Assembly (NCBI RefSeq): GCF_045038035.1
Contig: NZ_CP173427.1
Location: forward strand, 2,914,001-2,978,000
Direction of reading: 5' to 3'
From: Paenibacillus_F chitinolyticus_A
GTDB lineage: Bacteria > Bacillota > Bacilli > Paenibacillales > NBRC-103111
DNA length: 64,000 bases
How positions within the stretch are numbered: position 1 is the stretch's first letter; each line of letters begins with the position of its first letter. Made by a program: the position numbers and the translations under genes. The notes under the pieces are model-generated. The model made no database searches. It was given only the letters and a program-made list of their open reading frames with translations, and was not told the DNA's origin. This document shows positions 18,993-26,671 of this stretch, piece by piece.

Positions 18993-19964
18993 ATGAAGCT
19001 GTCGATGGAAAGGAAACCGTTTAACGAGTTTTGGATGAACTGCATGCTGAATCAGGCGTTTTCTATTGCTGTGTCGGAGGAGCCCAGCTACAGGGACGCG
19101 GCGTATTTGAACATTTACCGATACTATCCTTGGGAGGCCGCAACGGACAAGGACTTCCGCTATCCGACAATTGATACGCTGTATTATATGGACGATCCGG
19201 GCAGATTCCCGCTGTCGCAGGTGATCCGCTATATCGAGCCCGGTCATTTCCGCAGCAAGGAGACGGTGCCGGATGAAATCAGGGCGATGCTTACGGGCGG
19301 ACGCAACTTGAGCGTAAACGTCGATTTGTATGACTGGCTGCCGGGCAGCATGGCCTGGAAAAGGTTCCATTGGTATCATTACTCGCTGTTTAACGGATAC
19401 GACAAGGAGCGCGGCGTCTTCTACGTCATTGACGATACGCTTGCGGGCTACGAGGAGCACGAGGTGCCGGAGGAAAGGCTGCTCAAGGCGTACGGCAACT
19501 CGGAGTACAACGTGAACCCGGGCTATTTGGGGCCTGCCTTCTACGTATACAACCTGCACGAAAAAGTTCAGCCCTACGAGTTGAAGCTGGCTGAAGTGGT
19601 GGAAAATGCGGAGCGGCTGGCGAGGGAGCTTGGCGAGTTCTCAATAGAGGGCATGTGGAATGTAGATTCCGACCCGGAGAAGAAGCAAGCTCATTTGACC
19701 TATGGCCTTGTCGGCGTCAACATCATTTGCAACCGGCATACCGCCAACATGTCTCTGCTCCGCTCCATGCGGGAGAAGAGGCTGATCGGCGAAGCACTGC
19801 ATGAGTCGCTGTCCGATCAGCTTGGCGCAGTGAAGGACGGATGGGATCTGGTGAAGGACCGCTTTGTGACGGGGGACTTCGAACGCGGCAGAGAGCTGGC
19901 GCTCGCGGACGAATTATTCGCGAAGGAAAAAGCGTTCTGGACCACGCTTGCCGCCGGCGCGTAA
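18993..19964 (+). CDS. BtrH-like cysteine-triad protein of the NRPS cluster
   Basis: A 323-residue soluble protein; ATG preceded by AAGGAGG. No exact family is certain, but the N-terminal half has the layout of the BtrH N-terminal/papain-like fold: Cys17 in a NCMLNQAFSI context, a strand LSVNVDLYDW, then His126/His129 before LFNGYD, and Asp147/148 in FYVIDDT, a plausible Cys-His-Asp triad. In butirosin synthesis BtrH moves an acyl group from a carrier protein to an amine. By analogy this protein might move the finished chain, or a protecting acyl group, between a T domain and an amine; that is inference. The C-terminal half is helical and unrecognised. The gene starts 33 bases after the megasynthase, which itself lacks a thioesterase. 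Confidence 0.65.
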   Translation: MKLSMERKPFNEFWMNCMLNQAFSIAVSEEPSYRDAAYLNIYRYYPWEAATDKDFRYPTIDTLYYMDDPGRFPLSQVIRYIEPGHFRSKETVPDEIRAMLTGGRNLSVNVDLYDWLPGSMAWKRFHWYHYSLFNGYDKERGVFYVIDDTLAGYEEHEVPEERLLKAYGNSEYNVNPGYLGPAFYVYNLHEKVQPYELKLAEVVENAERLARELGEFSIEGMWNVDSDPEKKQAHLTYGLVGVNIICNRHTANMSLLRSMREKRLIGEALHESLSDQLGAVKDGWDLVKDRFVTGDFERGRELALADELFAKEKAFWTTLAAGA

Positions 19965-20003
19965 AGACCGCTTGTGTCAACATGTTACCGGGAGGCGGGC
20001 GCT

Positions 20004-20720
20004 ATGACGATATCTTTAATTTGTTTGCCATATGCAGGAGGCTCCGCACAAGTGTACAAGCGCTGGACGAACCGGCTGCACCCTGGCGTGCGTTTGGTGC
20101 CGGCCGAACTGGCGGGCAGGGGAAGCCGCATGGACGAGCCGTTCTATGCGGACGCGGCGGAGGCCGTGCGGGATTTGCTGCCGCTGGTGATGGAAACGGC
20201 GCTTGGCTCCGATTCCTATGCTTTATTCGGCCACAGCATGGGCAGCCTGCTTGGGTATGAGGTGCTGCATGCGCTGCGGGAGGAAGGATTCCCGCTGCCT
20301 GCGGCAGTCTTCCTCTCCGGCAGAGGGGCACCGCATTGCGAGCAGAAGGAGGTTCGCCGGATCCATATGCTTCCGGATGACGAGTTTCTCGAGGCACTAA
20401 AACGGCTCGGCGGCATGCCAGTAGAGCTGTTCCGGCATCGGGAGCTGCTGGATATGTTTATGCCGATACTAAGAGCCGACTTCAAGCTTGTCGGCGAATA
20501 CGAGCATCGGATGCGGCCGCCGCTGCCGCTCCGGCTCGCCATCTTGAGCGGCAAGGGTGACGCCTGCGTCAAGGGCCCGCTCAATGAATGGGAGCGTTAT
20601 GCGACGGGAGGCTGCGAGCTGATGCTGTTTGAAGGCGGACATTTTTTCCTGCATGAGCGGGAACGCGATGTTATAGCGGTGATTAACAAAATGCTGAGCG
20701 AGGCGGCCGCCCCGATCTGA
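20004..20720 (+). CDS. Type II (editing) thioesterase
   Basis: An alpha/beta hydrolase of 238 residues. ATG at 20004 is chosen because GGGAGG lies just upstream; an earlier in-frame start at 19974 has no site. It opens with ICLPYAGGSAQVYKRW, the usual N-terminus of external thioesterases, has the nucleophile elbow GHSMGS with Ser78, and a late GGHFF supplying the histidine. Enzymes of this class remove wrong or stalled acyl groups from carrier proteins of NRPS and PKS lines. Full length for the family. It lies between the BtrH-like gene and the acyltransferase gene, in the same orientation with short gaps. As the only thioesterase present, a role in final release cannot be excluded. Confidence 0.93.
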   Translation: MTISLICLPYAGGSAQVYKRWTNRLHPGVRLVPAELAGRGSRMDEPFYADAAEAVRDLLPLVMETALGSDSYALFGHSMGSLLGYEVLHALREEGFPLPAAVFLSGRGAPHCEQKEVRRIHMLPDDEFLEALKRLGGMPVELFRHRELLDMFMPILRADFKLVGEYEHRMRPPLPLRLAILSGKGDACVKGPLNEWERYATGGCELMLFEGGHFFLHERERDVIAVINKMLSEAAAPI

Positions 20721-20741
20721 CCCTGAGGAGCGTGATGGAAG

Positions 20742-22022
20742 ATGCTGAACAAACATGCGATATGGTTTCCCGGTCAGGGCTCGCAGCGCGTCGGAATGGG
20801 AAAAGCGCCGAGCGAGCGGTATTCGGTTGTCAAAGCGACGATGGAGGAAGCGAACGAAGCGCTGGGCATGCGCCTTGACAGCCTGATGTATGAGGGAATG
20901 ATGACGGAGCTGACGCGGACGGACAATGCCCAGCCCGCCATTCTTGCGCTTGGCGTGGCGATGTATCGCGTCTACAGCGGGGAATGGGGATACGCACCCG
21001 CGATGGCTGCCGGCCACAGCCTGGGCGAGATTACAGCTTTAACCTGCGCGGGAGCCATAACGTTTCCGGATGCGCTTAGGCTCGTACGCCGCCGCGGCGA
21101 GTTGATGCAAGGGGCCGCCGCTGCGGGGATCGGCGCGATGGCCGCCGTGAACGGGACGAGTCCCGATATTGTCGCCAAAGTATGCTTGGAAACCAGCGCA
21201 GGCTGCACGGACGAAAGTCGTATTGTTGTGGTATCGAATATAAATTCTGAGCGGCAAACGGTGATTTCAGGCCACAAAGAGGGCGTCCATAAAGCGTCCG
21301 AAAGACTGTCCGCCCATGGGGCCTCAGTCATTCCACTGCAGGTAAGCGCGCCGTTCCATAGCCCGTTGATGGCGCCGGCAGCAGCGCAATTTGCCGAGGT
21401 GCTGAGCCGCGTCTCGTTTGGAGAAATGGGTTTTCCCGTAGTTTCCTCCTTGACGGGTCTGCCTTACGGGAATACGGCGGAGATCGCGGGTATGCTGGCA
21501 AGGGGATTGACGAACCCCGTCAATTGGCCGGCGGTCCTTGCATTTCAGAAGAGCATTGGCGTTGCCGCTGCCGTGGAACTGGGACCGGGCAATGTATTGA
21601 AACGGCTGGCTCCATCGGACGGACTGCGCGTATTCGCTTTTGACGACCAGGAGGATGAGGCGCATCTGCTTGCCGCAAGCCGGGAAACGAACGCTTATTC
21701 GATTGAACTGCTTAATCGTTGTCTGGCTATCGCTACTTGCGTCCGCAACCGCAACTGGAACGCGGCCGAATATGAACAAGGCGTCGCTTCGCCTTACCGC
21801 GGCGTGCAGCAACTGGTCGAGCGGCTGCGGGAGACGGGAGAGCAAGTGGCGGAGGCGCATGTACGGCAAGCGCTGTCGATGCTGGAATCTGTGTTTCGCA
21901 CTAAAGGCACGTCCTCCGAAGAGCAGGAGCGACGGCTAGCAAGACTGCAAGGTGAGTTCGGCCTGCGCAGCTTGCCAGGCGTTTCTCCTGCCGACCGGCC
22001 ATACGCGGACAGTCTGTTATAG
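20742..22022 (+). CDS. Free-standing malonyl-type acyltransferase (trans-AT) with C-terminal extension
   Basis: A 426-residue FabD-like acyltransferase that would load malonyl-CoA onto the carrier domain of the AT-less KS module in this cluster. It shows FPGQGSQ near the N-terminus, GHSLGE with catalytic Ser93, and APFHSPLM with His206; the phenylalanine before that histidine favours malonyl over methylmalonyl units. FabD proteins are about 310 residues. Here a further 115 residues or so follow, rich in charged helices, in a region I do not recognise, perhaps for docking. It lies 21 bases after the thioesterase gene and before the M20 peptidase gene. A housekeeping fatty-acid role is unlikely given the context. 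Confidence 0.92.
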   Translation: MLNKHAIWFPGQGSQRVGMGKAPSERYSVVKATMEEANEALGMRLDSLMYEGMMTELTRTDNAQPAILALGVAMYRVYSGEWGYAPAMAAGHSLGEITALTCAGAITFPDALRLVRRRGELMQGAAAAGIGAMAAVNGTSPDIVAKVCLETSAGCTDESRIVVVSNINSERQTVISGHKEGVHKASERLSAHGASVIPLQVSAPFHSPLMAPAAAQFAEVLSRVSFGEMGFPVVSSLTGLPYGNTAEIAGMLARGLTNPVNWPAVLAFQKSIGVAAAVELGPGNVLKRLAPSDGLRVFAFDDQEDEAHLLAASRETNAYSIELLNRCLAIATCVRNRNWNAAEYEQGVASPYRGVQQLVERLRETGEQVAEAHVRQALSMLESVFRTKGTSSEEQERRLARLQGEFGLRSLPGVSPADRPYADSLL

Positions 22023-22035
22023 GAAGGATGAGGTC

Positions 22036-23403
22036 ATGGGTATCCGGCTGGCCAATGACGAGTTGGATCAAGATGGAGTCGAGCGCCCCGCGGAGCTGCC
22101 GTCTCCCGTGGAGATTTTGCAGACATTGATCCGCTTCAATACAACAAATCCGCCGGGCGAGGAAGCCGCATGCATCCTGTATATCCGGCAACTGCTTGAG
22201 GATGCGGGCATTGATACGCGGATCTGTGCGCTTGATCCGGCCCGGCCCAATCTGCTGGCCAGGATGAAGGGCAGCGGGGAGGAACCGCCGCTGCTGCTGT
22301 ACGGGCATGTCGACGTCGTTGGCGTCGACAAGCAGGCCTGGAGCCGCGACCCGTTCGGGGGCGAAATTGAGGGTGGCTTCGTATGGGGACGGGGCGCTCT
22401 TGATATGAAAGGCGGTGTGGCGATGCTCGTATCGGCTTTCCTCCGCGCGCATGTCCGCAAGCTGCCGCTGCGCGGCGATCTCATTCTGGCGATTGTCAGC
22501 GACGAAGAAGCAGGGGGCGAATACGGGGCTTCCTTCCTGGTCGAGCGGCATGCCGATTATTTTGCGGGCGTAACGTATGCGCTCGGCGAATTCGGCGGCT
22601 TCGCGTTTCATGCGCTGGGGAAAACCTTTTATCCGATTATGGTGGCGGAGAAGCAGCTATGTTGGCTCAAAGCAACGATTCGAGGAGACGGAGGCCACGG
22701 CTCCATGGGCAAGCCGGGAGCCGACTGTATGGCGCAATTGGGGGACATGCTTCAATCGCTTAGCAGGAATAAGCTGCCGATTAGTGCGTCCCCGGCGGCC
22801 CGGTTGATGATTGAAGGCATGGCCGCCGCGCTGCCGCTGCTGCCGTCGCTGCTGCTGAGAGGGCTGCTGCGTCCCCGGCTGGGGGGACTCATTCTGAAGC
22901 TGCTGGGGAAAAAGGGCGGGACGTTCGCCCCGCTTCTGCGTAATACGGTCAGTGCGACCGTCGTTCGCGGCGGCGAGAAAATCAACGTTCATCCAAGCGA
23001 AATTACAGTCGAGCTGGACGGCCGAACGCTGCCGGGCGTCACTCCGCAGCAATTCATGGACGAGCTGCGCCGATTCGCGATTCATGATTCGATCGGGCTG
23101 GAAGTGCTGCGCCATGACTCAAGCGCCGCAGCTCCCGACATGGGGCTGTTCGGTTTGCTGTCCGATGTGCTGAAAGAAGCGGATAAGGAGGCCGTTCCGG
23201 TGCCGATGCTGCTGCCCGGAGGAACGGACGGAAGATTATTTGCGAGGCTCGGCATCCAAACCTACGGTTTCCTGCCGATGCCGCTGCCCAAGGACATGCA
23301 GTTTACCAAACTGATTCATGCGGCAGATGAACGCATTCCCGTAGAAGCGATCGGGTTCGGCACGGATGCGATTTACCGGGTGCTGGAGCGGTACGGAGAA
23401 TAA
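22036..23403 (+). CDS. M20-family metallopeptidase (ArgE/DapE/ACY1-like)
   Basis: A 455-residue zinc amidohydrolase-type peptidase. ATG at 22036 is chosen because AGGAAGG precedes it; a longer reading frame would overlap the acyltransferase gene. Metal-ligand blocks are all visible: LLYGHVDVV (His), WGRGALDMKGG (Asp), SDEEAGGEYG (the catalytic Glu pair), LGEFGG and a late IHAADE (His). A dimerisation/lid insert with a leucine-rich stretch lies between about 265 and 310. It is the last gene of the biosynthetic operon. Possible jobs are trimming a leader or protecting acyl group from the product, or degrading it for self-protection; the sequence does not decide between these. Confidence 0.9.
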   Translation: MGIRLANDELDQDGVERPAELPSPVEILQTLIRFNTTNPPGEEAACILYIRQLLEDAGIDTRICALDPARPNLLARMKGSGEEPPLLLYGHVDVVGVDKQAWSRDPFGGEIEGGFVWGRGALDMKGGVAMLVSAFLRAHVRKLPLRGDLILAIVSDEEAGGEYGASFLVERHADYFAGVTYALGEFGGFAFHALGKTFYPIMVAEKQLCWLKATIRGDGGHGSMGKPGADCMAQLGDMLQSLSRNKLPISASPAARLMIEGMAAALPLLPSLLLRGLLRPRLGGLILKLLGKKGGTFAPLLRNTVSATVVRGGEKINVHPSEITVELDGRTLPGVTPQQFMDELRRFAIHDSIGLEVLRHDSSAAAPDMGLFGLLSDVLKEADKEAVPVPMLLPGGTDGRLFARLGIQTYGFLPMPLPKDMQFTKLIHAADERIPVEAIGFGTDAIYRVLERYGE

Positions 23404-23454
23404 GACGTGAACAGATTACGTATAAAATTGGGTTAAGATACCCACATTTAATTA

Positions 23455-23689
23455 TAAGTTGCGAATCGGGAAGCATCCTATTATTTGTTAATGGTTTTCA
23501 TGAGAAGTATGAATGTTGGCAGGTGGGAGTGCACTTTGATAATGATTGGCTAGTTGTTGCAAGTCCAATGATGATAAAGAGTTGAATGAATATACCAATT
23601 CTTCCGATTGGGATATTGAATATCACAAAACCCTGCTCACTGACCGCAATGTAGATATGGCCGAGAAGATTAAAGACTTCCTGAATTAA
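23455..23689 (+). pseudogene. Frameshifted remnant of an unrecognised small gene
   Basis: Two open stretches in neighbouring frames look like one broken gene. The first runs through LLFVNGFHEKYECWQVGV and on to WLVVAS near 23560; the second continues one frame back with DDKELNEYTNSS and ends at DMAEKIKDFLN and a TAA at 23687. The amino-acid composition is coding-like, but neither half has a start with a ribosome site. A one-base shift near 23560 would join them. Family unknown; an acidic immunity-type protein is only a guess. Confidence 0.4.
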
Positions 23690-23740
23690 GATCATTCATC
23701 GCTCACGCCTGGCGCGGCTTTTATTACGCACATCTTTGTT

Positions 23741-23771
23741 AAAAACCATCGCTAACCTGGCGATGGTTTTT
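23741..23771. terminator. Bidirectional intrinsic terminator
   Basis: Arms CCATCGC and GCGATGG enclose a 7-base loop, with an A-run on the left and a T-run on the right. It lies between the end of the biosynthetic operon and the convergent TetR gene and can stop transcripts from both sides. Confidence 0.85.
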
Positions 23772-23826
23772 GATATACTCTGAGATCCGGGAGTAGAATC
23801 ATGTACTTGTCATACGAGGTGTCGCA

Positions 23827-24459
23827 TTAAAGTAAGTGTGGTCTCATTTTTTCAGTTGGGGCATCAATCGATATTCCATTCAAAAGCAGTTTGATCGCCT
23901 TGACATGAAGCGCTGCATATTCTTCCCCGCTTAACTTTGGCATCGTTAGACAGAGCTGCGTTGCCCCAGCCATTGTGGACATTACGCCGAAACTCAACGT
24001 GTCGATATCTTCCTTAATAAAAACGCCCTGGTCGATCCCTTTTTGCAGCACCTGTTTGATTGAACGATAGGCTGCATCTGTGATCTCTCTCAATGTAGTT
24101 AATGCTTCGGATTCACTGGAAAGTGTTCTGGCATACTCTTCGAGCGCGCGGAGTAACGGACTTTCGCAATCTCTTCCGAATAATTCAGCCATTTCAAGCA
24201 GCTGCTGGCCGGGAGAGTTGGATTGCTCGGCCAAATGAAGCCACTTTTGTGACATTTGTTCCGAGTGCCGGGTAAGCAATTGGAGAAAGAGCACCTCTTT
24301 GTTTTTAAAATGATGATACAAATTGCCTTTACTCATCTGGGTCAAAGTACATAAGTCGTCCATTGTGGCCCGATCATAACCTTTTTCTATAAATAACAGC
24401 TTGGCATGGTTTAAAATAATCGTTTTTGCTTCTTCTGCCGGCAATCGCCTTCTACTCAT
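23827..24459 (-). CDS. TetR/AcrR-family repressor
   Basis: A 210-residue regulator. The N-terminal helix-turn-helix reads IILNHAKLLFIEKGYD followed by TMDDLCTLTQMSKGNLYHHF, the standard TetR layout; the rest is the helical ligand-binding domain. It lies 18 bases downstream of a CPBP membrane protein gene in the same direction, so both are in one operon. An inverted repeat sits at the transcription start of that operon (25353-25382), so the protein most likely represses its own operon and is released by a small molecule that is not predictable here. Confidence 0.93.
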   Translation of the reverse strand: MSRRRLPAEEAKTIILNHAKLLFIEKGYDRATMDDLCTLTQMSKGNLYHHFKNKEVLFLQLLTRHSEQMSQKWLHLAEQSNSPGQQLLEMAELFGRDCESPLLRALEEYARTLSSESEALTTLREITDAAYRSIKQVLQKGIDQGVFIKEDIDTLSFGVMSTMAGATQLCLTMPKLSGEEYAALHVKAIKLLLNGISIDAPTEKMRPHLL

Positions 24460-24477
24460 AAGCTCCTCCAGGGAACC

Positions 24478-25329
24478 TTACAAACGGTCCCTCTTCTGTT
24501 TGAAAAATTGAAAAGCGCTATATGAAATAACGATAGCAAAAATCCCAAAGAATGCAAACCTCATATCCAACGTGTGGCGGTAAACAATACTCTGCAGCCC
24601 CATGTTATCCAAAGCCGATGATCCATATCCCCAAATAGATGTATTGAAAATGTTCGTGGCAAAATGAATCCCGATGGGAGCGGCCAGCCCATTGGTGTAA
24701 TAAGCAACGATTCCCAGAAAGAATGCTCCTTGCAGGTAATACAACGGTCCAAAAATTCCGTAGTTTAGCATTTCGGGGTTTAGTCCATGGATCAGAGCAA
24801 ATGTCAGGGAAGTGAGGAGGATCGACCAGAATACACCGCCTTTTAAGGATCTGAACATACGGTACATATACCCTCTGAACAAAATCTCTTCAGCAGCACT
24901 TTGAATCAAAATCAAAGGGGCAGTAACAAGGAGTACACCTAACCACGGAAGCGGATTGAAATGAAGCGTAAAGGCTTGGGGATGCACAGCTATATCGACA
25001 AGTAAATACAGGATAAGTGCCATTACGTACAGTGAAAAATACTTCGCGAATTTACGGTAATCAGGCTTTTTGCCTTCAAATAAAAATGCTCTAAAACGAA
25101 TTTTGAAAAAATATCTGGTGACGATGTAGACTCCGAGAATCAGGAAAAAAAAGGACAAATAGAGCGTGATTAAGCTAGGTAATCCTGAGCGAGTAGCGGG
25201 AATTAGAGCATTCGTTAGATTTAACCCTAATAAAGCGCCTCCTTGCCAAATAATGAAAATGACGATAAACCCTGCTAAAGATTTGAAGCCGAATGGTATC
25301 GGCGGTTGGAGCCCATAATTTTTTTCCAT
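24478..25329 (-). CDS. CPBP-family intramembrane metalloprotease
   Basis: A 283-residue polytopic membrane protein. Start at 25329 (MEKNYG) is chosen because GAGGTG lies six bases upstream; a GTG three codons earlier is inside that ribosome site. In contrast to the three copies in the NRPS cluster, the motifs are intact: SAAEEILFRGYMYR (EExxxR), FALIHGLN and IGIHFATN supply the glutamates and both histidines. Active CPBP enzymes cleave within membranes; substrates are seldom known. It is the first gene of a two-gene operon with a TetR regulator and has its own promoter. Perhaps linked to drug or peptide resistance; not shown. Confidence 0.9.
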   Translation of the reverse strand: MEKNYGLQPPIPFGFKSLAGFIVIFIIWQGGALLGLNLTNALIPATRSGLPSLITLYLSFFFLILGVYIVTRYFFKIRFRAFLFEGKKPDYRKFAKYFSLYVMALILYLLVDIAVHPQAFTLHFNPLPWLGVLLVTAPLILIQSAAEEILFRGYMYRMFRSLKGGVFWSILLTSLTFALIHGLNPEMLNYGIFGPLYYLQGAFFLGIVAYYTNGLAAPIGIHFATNIFNTSIWGYGSSALDNMGLQSIVYRHTLDMRFAFFGIFAIVISYSAFQFFKQKRDRL

Positions 25330-25352
25330 GTAATACACCTCATTCTTTTTTC

Positions 25353-25382
25353 GTATTTACCGACTACATAGTTGGTAAATAC
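25353..25382. promoter_or_regulatory. Probable TetR operator (inverted repeat)
   Basis: Arms GTATTTACCGAC and GTTGGTAAATAC face each other across 6 bases with one mismatch. The site begins right after the -10 box of the minus-strand promoter (25383-25388) and so covers the transcription start. Bound repressor would block polymerase. Confidence 0.75.
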
Positions 25383-25411
25383 AATATACTTATCCGAGAA
25401 TGGTCTGTCAA
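25383..25411 (-). promoter_or_regulatory. Sigma-A promoter of the CPBP-TetR operon
   Basis: Read on the minus strand, TTGACA (25411-25406) and TATATT (25388-25383) are separated by exactly 17 bases. It points to the CPBP gene starting at 25329 and abuts the inverted repeat. Confidence 0.8.
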
Positions 25412-25543
25412 CGCAAGGACAACGACATTTTCTCAAATGATGATTGGAGGATGGTACGGAAGATTGAAAAAGTGAATATACGATGAAATTGATATGTATG
25501 CGATCGGCTGCATTTTGGCGAGCACTTAAATAGCGAGAAAACA

Positions 25544-25582
25544 AAAAGGAGCAGCTTTGTAGTGCAGCTGCTCCTTGTTTTA
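25544..25582 (+). terminator. Intrinsic terminator-like hairpin
   Basis: An 11-base perfect stem AAGGAGCAGCT / AGCTGCTCCTT with a 9-base loop, followed by GTTTTAT. No intact gene precedes it on the + strand; it may belong to a lost gene. The rest of 25412-25706 shows no convincing gene. Confidence 0.6.
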
Positions 25583-25706
25583 TAAGCTGCTTGAAGACTC
25601 GATTAAAAGATGGTGGATACCAATCCTTCCGGATCAAACTTTGTCCACGGCACCCGGTCTCGAGTAGAGGGGTTTATTGTTAGTTTCTTTATATATGTTT
25701 TTCATG

Positions 25707-25949
25707 TTGAGGCATCGATGGTTTTTTGCTAAAATTTCCAGTGAAAGGTGGCCGATTTGGATGGCAAATCATTTTGCCAGTATCTTACGCGGCTCATGCA
25801 AAGCCTTTTCTTAGGGCGAACCTTTGTATGGGCGTATGTATGCCTCACTGATTGGCAGCTTCAAAGCAGACTCAAAAGCAAAAGCGTACGTAAAAAATTA
25901 CAATTAATTATCAAAAAATTCGAAAATCCGCGTATAGCGCGGTTTTTTT
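25707..25949 (+). ncRNA. Candidate short transcript with own promoter and terminator
   Basis: TTGAGG (25707-25712), a 17-base spacer and TAAAAT (25730-25735) form a good sigma-A promoter. A terminator hairpin CCGCG-TATAG-CGCGG with a run of seven Ts ends at 25949. The roughly 205-base transcript between has no convincing gene: an 88-codon frame from 25748 lacks a ribosome site and runs past the terminator, and a 17-codon frame at 25760 is too short to judge. It could be a small RNA or a relic of a leader. I do not recognise a riboswitch class. Confidence 0.35.
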
Positions 25950-26081
25950 ATTTTGAGGAGTCGTCATCCGTTGCCATTTCACAACGGCTCAAGTACCGCC
26001 ATAGACCCGATTAGGGCCGGTAGTTTTTTCCGTAGCTCAGTTACCTTCCTCGCACTCTAGCAATCAATTGAAAATACGAAA

Positions 26082-26108
26082 TGAACCGACTCCCGGCTTG
26101 TGACAATA
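26082..26108 (+). promoter_or_regulatory. Candidate ECF-type promoter upstream of the sigma gene
   Basis: TGAACC at 26082 resembles the -35 box of ECF sigma factors, with an A/T-rich -10 region about 15 bases on. ECF genes usually control themselves, so this position is plausible, but the -10 box does not fit a known consensus well. Confidence 0.3.
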
Positions 26109-26143
26109 TATAGATGAATGGCCATTCGGGAAGGAGAAGTTAC

Positions 26144-26671
26144 TTGGATATTGATGAGTTGATCGAACTCGTGAAGCTTCATGGCAAGTCGATTTACGGT
26201 TTTTGCTACAAGCTGACGGGGAACAAAGAGGATACCGATGATTTGTATCAGGAAACATTTCTCAAGGCCGTGGAGCTGCGACTCAAGATAGACGCGTCCC
26301 ATAACCCGAAAGCTTTTCTCCTATCGATTGCAATTCGGCTGCATAAAAATCACCGTCGCAAATTTGCTTGGAGACAAAGAATCGCCCCTACAGCTGAACT
26401 AGACGAAGAAGCGGCGAACAAGTCCCGGTTTCTCTCAAGTGAAACAACGCCGGAAGACGAAGTGCTGTCGCTGGAGCTCCGCACCTTAATTCGGGACGCC
26501 GCTCACCGGCTGGGCGACAAGCTGAAGATTCCCTTTTATATGTATTATACGGCGGAAATGACCGTGGAGGAGATCGCTTCGGTGCTGAGAATCCCGCCGG
26601 GAACGGTGAAGAGCAGGCTGCATAAAGCTCGTGAGACCATGAGAAAAGTATTGGAGGTTGATTCCCCATGA
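26144..26671 (+). CDS. ECF RNA polymerase sigma factor
   Basis: A 175-residue sigma-70 family protein of the extracytoplasmic type. The TTG at 26144 is taken as the start because GGAAGGAG lies 7 bases upstream; the in-frame ATG at 26114 has no site. Region 2 includes YGFCYKLTGNKEDTDDLYQ, which binds the -10 element and core enzyme. Region 4 near the end has AEMTVEEIASVLRIPPGTV, the helix-turn-helix for the -35 element. Its last codons overlap the next gene (ATGA), so it is co-translated with a membrane partner that is likely its anti-sigma factor. Confidence 0.92.
   Translation: MDIDELIELVKLHGKSIYGFCYKLTGNKEDTDDLYQETFLKAVELRLKIDASHNPKAFLLSIAIRLHKNHRRKFAWRQRIAPTAELDEEAANKSRFLSSETTPEDEVLSLELRTLIRDAAHRLGDKLKIPFYMYYTAEMTVEEIASVLRIPPGTVKSRLHKARETMRKVLEVDSP

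Noticed and set aside
25770..25850. A c-di-GMP or similar riboswitch (GCAAAGCC-like segment)
   Set aside because: The conserved core around the segment does not match any class I know, and no regulated gene follows.
25748..26014. An 88-codon frame
   Set aside because: It has no ribosome site, crosses a strong terminator hairpin and shows no family features.
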